Source: Dietzia timorensis | GTDB lineage: Bacteria > Actinomycetota > Actinomycetes > Mycobacteriales > Mycobacteriaceae | Assembly: GCF_001659785.1 (NCBI RefSeq) | Contig: NZ_CP015961.1 | Coordinates: forward strand, 2,480,001 to 2,544,000 | Direction: 5' to 3' | DNA: 64,000 bases | Part shown: in pieces, positions 60,270 to 64,000 of the stretch | Layout: every line of letters starts with the position of its first letter | Position numbering within the stretch: position 1 is the stretch's first letter | Made by a program: the position numbers and the translations under genes | Notes under the pieces: generated by a model | The model's database searches: none | Told to the model about the DNA's origin: nothing | Seen by the model: the letters and a program-made list of their open reading frames with translations, nothing else

Positions 60270-61361
60270 TCATCGCCGGGTGTTGTCGTCGCGGTCCATG
60301 AGCCCTGCGATGCGCGCCCGGTCGGGCTGCGTTAGCCCTTCCGAGTGGGCGGCGGCGCGATCGGTATCGACGACGAGGCCCGCGCCGAGTTCGGCGCCGA
60401 TACTCGCGGCACTGCGCAGGTGGCGCAGCAGCGTGCGCCATGCCTCCCACTCGGCGTGCCAGGCTCCGGCGGGGCGTTCGTCCTCGGCGAGCCCGGCAGC
60501 GACGGAGAGGGTCGAGGTGAGCCCCGGCGCCGCGATCGCGCTGCGCCTGAGCAGGATCGAGCGGACCGGGTTCTGCTTGTGCGGCATCGCACTCGAGGTG
60601 CCGCCGGTCGGTTCGGCGAGCTCGGCGATCTCGGTGCGCGAGGCGGTGATGACGTCGCCGCCGATCTTGCCGAGCGCTGCTATCGCCTCGCCGGCGGCCG
60701 AGCCGATACGCAACACCGGCCAGCGCGACGTGTGCCACGGCAATTCGGGCACTGTGAGCCCGAGCTCCGCGCCCCACCGAGCAACCTCCTCGGCGCTCTG
60801 CGTGCGGGCGGTGCCTGCCGCTCCCCCGAACGCCAACGGCAGTTCGGCGACACCGAGCGCGTCGGCGGCGCGCCGTAGCCCCTCGGCCCACTGGGCGAAC
60901 CGCAGCCCGAGCGTCGTCCCTTCGGCGGCCTGCCCGAGAGTGTGGGCCGCGGCGGGTGCCTGCGCGAATTCCCGTGCCAGCCCGTCGAGGGAGCCGGCGG
61001 CAGCAGAGAGGTCCGTGCGCGCCGCGGCGAACGCAGTGCGGGTGAGCAGAATCAGCGCGGTATCGATGACGTCCTGGCTGGTGAGCCCCGTGTGCAGCGC
61101 GCGGGCGTCGGCGTCGTCGAGGTGGCGACGCCACTGCGCGAGAAGCGGGATCAACGCATTCCCGCCGGCCTCCAGCCCACCGGCGATCTCGGACGGGTCG
61201 ATCGTCGCGGCCGCGTCGCGCAGCCGGCCCAGGCGCGCCGCGTCCGCGCCCGTCGCTGTGGCCCAGGCGAGCTCGACGTCAACCATTGCCGTGGCGAAGC
61301 AGCCGTCGTCGAGCCCGTCCGCGCGGGCGAATCCGGGAGACAGGAATCCGTGGTCTGCCAT
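60270..61361 (-). CDS. pcaB: 3-carboxy-cis,cis-muconate cycloisomerase
   Basis: PcaB (363 residues) cyclises 3-carboxymuconate to 4-carboxymuconolactone. It is a fumarase/argininosuccinate-lyase superfamily protein: LHTGLTSQDVIDTALILLTR, the signature GGTSSAMPHKQNPVRSILLR with the mobile-loop Ser, and the basic RLGRLRDAAATIDPSEIAGG in the N-terminus. It is shorter than the about 450-residue canonical form, lacking part of the C-terminal domain; this short form also occurs in other organisms. Start ATG 61361 is two bases past the pcaG stop. Confidence 0.92.
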   Translation of the reverse strand: MADHGFLSPGFARADGLDDGCFATAMVDVELAWATATGADAARLGRLRDAAATIDPSEIAGGLEAGGNALIPLLAQWRRHLDDADARALHTGLTSQDVIDTALILLTRTAFAAARTDLSAAAGSLDGLAREFAQAPAAAHTLGQAAEGTTLGLRFAQWAEGLRRAADALGVAELPLAFGGAAGTARTQSAEEVARWGAELGLTVPELPWHTSRWPVLRIGSAAGEAIAALGKIGGDVITASRTEIAELAEPTGGTSSAMPHKQNPVRSILLRRSAIAAPGLTSTLSVAAGLAEDERPAGAWHAEWEAWRTLLRHLRSAASIGAELGAGLVVDTDRAAAHSEGLTQPDRARIAGLMDRDDNTRR

Positions 61362-61362
61362 G

Positions 61363-61959
61363 TCAGTTCTGCGCCTCGAGAACGTCGCTCGGGCTCGCCG
61401 TGGCGGGCGAGAATTCCAGGAACACAGTCTCGTCGGAGCCCTGGAGGCGAATATCGAAACGGAAGCGCTCGCGTCCGGGCGCCTCTTGTTCGCGGATGAC
61501 GGCGAGCGTGCTTCTCCGCTCGGCGGGAACGTCCGCGAGGTCCTTTTCGACTCCCGCGGGGTCGAGATAGGCGCGCGTGAATACGCGGTCGAGCAGCCCA
61601 CGCGCGAACACGCACAGCGAGAAGAACGGGACCTGCTGGCCGTCCATCGCGCCCGGGGTGCGGGTGAAGAAGCTGTAGCGGCCCTCGGCATCGGTGGCGC
61701 AGCGGCCGTATCCGGCGAAGGTGATGCCATCGCGCTGAAGGGCGCCTGCCGGGCTTGGCGCCTCGCCGTTCTCGTCGGCCTGCCACAGCTCGATCAGCGC
61801 GTCCGGTACCGGAGCGCCGGCGCCGTCATACACAGTCCCGTGGAGTACGACGGTTTCCGCGGCTCCCGGGAGGGCGAGCTCGTTGCCGCGCTCATAGGGC
61901 AGCGCGTAGTGGAAGAACGGTCCGACCGTCTGGGCTGGGGTGGGAAGAAGTTTCGGCAT
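61363..61959 (-). CDS. pcaG: Protocatechuate 3,4-dioxygenase alpha subunit
   Basis: PcaG (198 residues) is the alpha chain of the intradiol dioxygenase that opens protocatechuate. It starts MPKLLPTPAQTVGPFFHYAL and carries GAPVPDALIELWQADENGEA, FAGYGRCATDAEGRYSFFTR and FFSLCVFARGLLDRVFTRAY. It lacks the full iron ligand set, as expected for the alpha chain. It lies 12 bases after pcaH. Confidence 0.96.
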   Translation of the reverse strand: MPKLLPTPAQTVGPFFHYALPYERGNELALPGAAETVVLHGTVYDGAGAPVPDALIELWQADENGEAPSPAGALQRDGITFAGYGRCATDAEGRYSFFTRTPGAMDGQQVPFFSLCVFARGLLDRVFTRAYLDPAGVEKDLADVPAERRSTLAVIREQEAPGRERFRFDIRLQGSDETVFLEFSPATASPSDVLEAQN

Positions 61960-61971
61960 GTGATGTCCTTT

Positions 61972-62766
61972 CTACGCCTCGGTCCAGGTGCGGCGCGCGC
62001 CGGTGAGCACGATGTCCCAGCGGTATCCGGTCGACCATTCCGGGGTGGTGAGGTCATGGTCGTAGGTGGCGATGAGGCGCTCACGGGACTTCGGGTCGAC
62101 GATCGACTGGTAGATCGGATCGAGGGAGAACAGCGGGTCGCCGGGGAAGTACATCTGGGTGACCATGCGCTGGGTGAAATCGGTGCCGAACAGCGAGAAA
62201 TGTACGTGCGCCGGGCGCCAGGCGTTCGCGTGATTCTTCCACGGGTACGGGCCGGGCTTGATCGTGTGGAAGCGGTAGTTGCCGTTTTCGTCGGTGAGGC
62301 AACGGCCGGCGCCGGTGAAGTTCGGGTCGAGCGGGGCGGGGTGCTGGTCGCGCTTGTGCACGTAGCGCCCTGCCGAGTTCGCCTGCCAGATCTCCACGAG
62401 CTGGTTGCGCACGGGACGCCCGTCGCCGTCGACGACACGTCCGGCGATGGTGATGCGCTCGCCGAGCGGCTCGCCGGCGTGCTGGATCGTCAGGTCCGCT
62501 TCGAGGGGGCTGACGTCGCGGTGTCCGAATGCCGGGGACGTGAGCTCGATCGCCTCCGGGTCGACCTTCGCGAACGCGCGGGTCGGGTGGCGCAGAAGAG
62601 AGCTGCGGTAGGGCGGATAGTCCAGACGCGAGGACAGCTCGTGGCCGGTGGACTCGCGACTGTCGAGGTACTCGGACTCGATGTCGGCGATCTGCCGCGA
62701 GATCTCGGCCTGGGTGTCGGCCGCGTCGTCCGGTCCGGGCTGTGTGGTGTGCGCGGGAGCGCTCAT
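61972..62766 (-). CDS. pcaH: Protocatechuate 3,4-dioxygenase beta subunit
   Basis: PcaH (264 residues) holds the non-haem Fe(III). Ligand regions are IWQANSAGRYVHKRDQHPAP (first Tyr) and IKPGPYPWKNHANAWRPAHV (second Tyr and first His, with HVHF next). It has PPYRSSLLRHPTRAFAKVDP and FTGAGRCLTDENGNYRFHTI. The start is ATG 62766, overlapping the pobA stop in ATGA; the 118 further codons upstream are not part of it. Confidence 0.97.
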   Translation of the reverse strand: MSAPAHTTQPGPDDAADTQAEISRQIADIESEYLDSRESTGHELSSRLDYPPYRSSLLRHPTRAFAKVDPEAIELTSPAFGHRDVSPLEADLTIQHAGEPLGERITIAGRVVDGDGRPVRNQLVEIWQANSAGRYVHKRDQHPAPLDPNFTGAGRCLTDENGNYRFHTIKPGPYPWKNHANAWRPAHVHFSLFGTDFTQRMVTQMYFPGDPLFSLDPIYQSIVDPKSRERLIATYDHDLTTPEWSTGYRWDIVLTGARRTWTEA

Positions 62767-63950
62767 GAGTGTGTCCTTTCGTTCGGCCAGCCGGTGTAGC
62801 TTTCGGCGAGCCAGGCTTTTCCGTGTTCGGATTCGACGACCGTGCGTAGCTCGGCGACGGAGCGGCGCTGATCGAATTCCGAGGCCTCGGGGTTGGCGTG
62901 GAGCATCGACGTCATCCAGTAGGAGAAGTTTTGTGCCTTCCACACGCGGCGCAGGCACCGTTCGCTGTAGGCGGTCAGCGCGGAGTCGGAACGGGCGGAA
63001 TGCCACTCCGCGAGCGATTCGGCGAGGATGCGCACGTCTTGAAGCGCGAGGTTGAGCCCCTTCGCGCCCGTCGGCGGCACCGTGTGTGCGGCGTCGCCGG
63101 CGAGCAGGAGGTTGCCCCACCGCATCGGCTCGGACACGAAGCTGCGGAAGCCGAGCACGCTCTTGTGCACGATCGGTCCCTCATTGAGCTCGAAGCCGCC
63201 GAAGTTGACGCGTTCCCTGAACGTCGCCCAGATATCCTCGTCCGTCCAGGCGTTCGGGTCGGTGCCCGGGTCACACTGGAAGTAGAGGCGCTGCAACTTC
63301 GGGGTGCGCTGGCTGATGAGCGCGAATCCGGCTTCACTACGGGCGTAGATCAGCTCGTCGTGGCTCGGCGGTGTCTCGGCCATGATGCCGAACCACGCGA
63401 ACGGGTACTCGCGGTAGAACGCGCGGCGCTCCCCCTCGGGGATCGAGCGGCGGCACGTGCTGCGAGAGCCGTCCGTACCGACGAGCAGCTCGCACTCGAT
63501 TTCGATGCGCTCGCCGCTTTCCGGATCGACATACGAGATGAGCGGCGAGCCCGTCAGGTCGTCGACGTCCACGGGGCCGAGTCCGAAACGGACGTCGCGT
63601 CCGTCCTCGACAGCCTTGTCTGCGAGGTCGATGAACACGTCGGTTTGTGGATACAGGAACGTCGAGGCGCCGACGAGCCCCTGGAAATCGACGTGATGGG
63701 ACTCGCCGTTGATACGGATGTCGATTCCATCGTGGCGTGCGCCGTCATGAAGCACCCTGTCGCTGACGCCGTCTGTGAGCATGTCCGCAGAGCCCTGTTC
63801 GAGGATGCCGGCGCGGTGGGTGTTCTCGATTTCCTCGCGCGGGCGCGCCTCGACCACGATGTGCTCGATGCCCTCGCGGTGCAGGAGATGGGACAGCATG
63901 AGGCCGGAGGGTCCGCCGCCGACGATGCCAATGGTCGTGCGCTCACGCAT
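62763..63950 (-). CDS. pobA: 4-hydroxybenzoate 3-monooxygenase
   Basis: PobA (395 residues) hydroxylates 4-hydroxybenzoate to protocatechuate with FAD and NAD(P)H. It has TIGIVGGGPSGLMLSHLLHR (FAD dinucleotide), IENTHRAGILEQGSADMLTD, the DG motif ELLVGTDGSRSTCRRSIPEG and WGNLLLAGDAAHTVPPTGAK (GD motif). It is first of the recognisable pathway genes and supplies the substrate for pcaHG. Its start overlaps the end of another gene upstream. Confidence 0.96.
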   Translation of the reverse strand: MRERTTIGIVGGGPSGLMLSHLLHREGIEHIVVEARPREEIENTHRAGILEQGSADMLTDGVSDRVLHDGARHDGIDIRINGESHHVDFQGLVGASTFLYPQTDVFIDLADKAVEDGRDVRFGLGPVDVDDLTGSPLISYVDPESGERIEIECELLVGTDGSRSTCRRSIPEGERRAFYREYPFAWFGIMAETPPSHDELIYARSEAGFALISQRTPKLQRLYFQCDPGTDPNAWTDEDIWATFRERVNFGGFELNEGPIVHKSVLGFRSFVSEPMRWGNLLLAGDAAHTVPPTGAKGLNLALQDVRILAESLAEWHSARSDSALTAYSERCLRRVWKAQNFSYWMTSMLHANPEASEFDQRRSVAELRTVVESEHGKAWLAESYTGWPNERTHS

Positions 63951-64000
63951 TGATGGTCCTCCTGTCGTTCTCCTCCTCGATCTCGGCGCGCACCCTGCGC
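63943..64000 (-). CDS. C-terminal end of an unidentified gene upstream of pobA (partial)
   Basis: Reading leftward from the window edge, one frame gives RRVRAEIEEENDRRTINA and a TGA that overlaps the pobA start (ATGCGTGA). An 8-base overlap of this kind suggests a real operon gene. A charged tail like this would suit the cytosolic end of an aromatic-acid transporter, but 18 residues cannot identify it. Confidence 0.45.
   Translation of the reverse strand, partial: RRVRAEIEEENDRRTINA

Noticed and set aside
60043-62799. 918-residue open frame on the plus strand
   Set aside because: It is opposite pcaC, pcaB, pcaG and pcaH, all of which are clearly real; the translation has no recognisable domain.

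Overview
The window is high-GC, densely packed bacterial chromosome with no rRNA or tRNA gene, no prophage, no insertion sequence and no CRISPR array that I can see. Gene content and order point to a mycolic-acid actinobacterium (Mycobacteriales). The run SDR - pgi - chorismate mutase - pcrA/uvrD1 - M23 peptidase - sucC-sucD - 34 kDa antigen - perM-like - purN - purH matches the Mycobacterium tuberculosis Rv0945-Rv0957 neighbourhood as I recall it. lhr-nei, thyA-dfrA and a full mycofactocin cluster fit the same group. I cannot name the genus from sequence alone.

Layout. 1-5.8 kb: the start of an acyl-CoA carboxylase beta subunit, divergent from a 1188-residue fused indolepyruvate ferredoxin oxidoreductase, then a TetR regulator and a CPBP membrane protease. 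5.8-21 kb: the conserved block above (late purine synthesis, succinyl-CoA synthetase, cell-envelope and division proteins, helicase, chorismate mutase, Pgi). 21.4-29.1 kb: an accessory same-strand array, lipoprotein / membrane-anchored Hsp70-like ATPase / lipoprotein / Hsp70-like ATPase / lipoprotein. 29.1-43.3 kb: nei-lhr, an orphan gene with a TTG start, a DoxX-like membrane protein, cysQ, an ABC ATPase, thyA-dfrA, a glycolipid-binding-like protein, a DUF1707 protein and an NDMA-dependent (mycofactocin-type) alcohol dehydrogenase. 43.5-54.4 kb: trxA and a complete mycofactocin locus: mftR divergent from mftA-mftB-mftC-mftD-SDR-mftE-lipocalin-mftF-mftG-alpha/beta hydrolase. 54.4-59.7 kb: a RibD-C-like reductase, a serine hydrolase, and an operon of ABC exporter, GNAT, DUF1992 and VOC proteins. 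59.8-64 kb: 4-hydroxybenzoate and protocatechuate degradation (pobA-pcaH-pcaG-pcaB-pcaC), preceded by the last codons of another gene.

How the genes work together. The mycofactocin locus makes a peptide-derived redox cofactor. The 28-residue precursor MftA ends in IDGMCGVY and is cross-linked and trimmed by MftB/C/E/D, then glycosylated by MftF. The in-cluster SDR and the alcohol dehydrogenase at 42.2 kb are likely client enzymes, and MftG likely re-oxidises the cofactor. A promoter with 17-bp spacing and a palindrome inside that spacer lies upstream of mftA. The pca/pob operon converts 4-hydroxybenzoate to beta-ketoadipate enol-lactone. The lipoprotein/Hsp70 array has no function I can assign and is the best candidate for an undescribed system: two cytosolic actin-fold ATPases each tethered through one membrane helix to an outside domain, interleaved with three paralogous lipoproteins.
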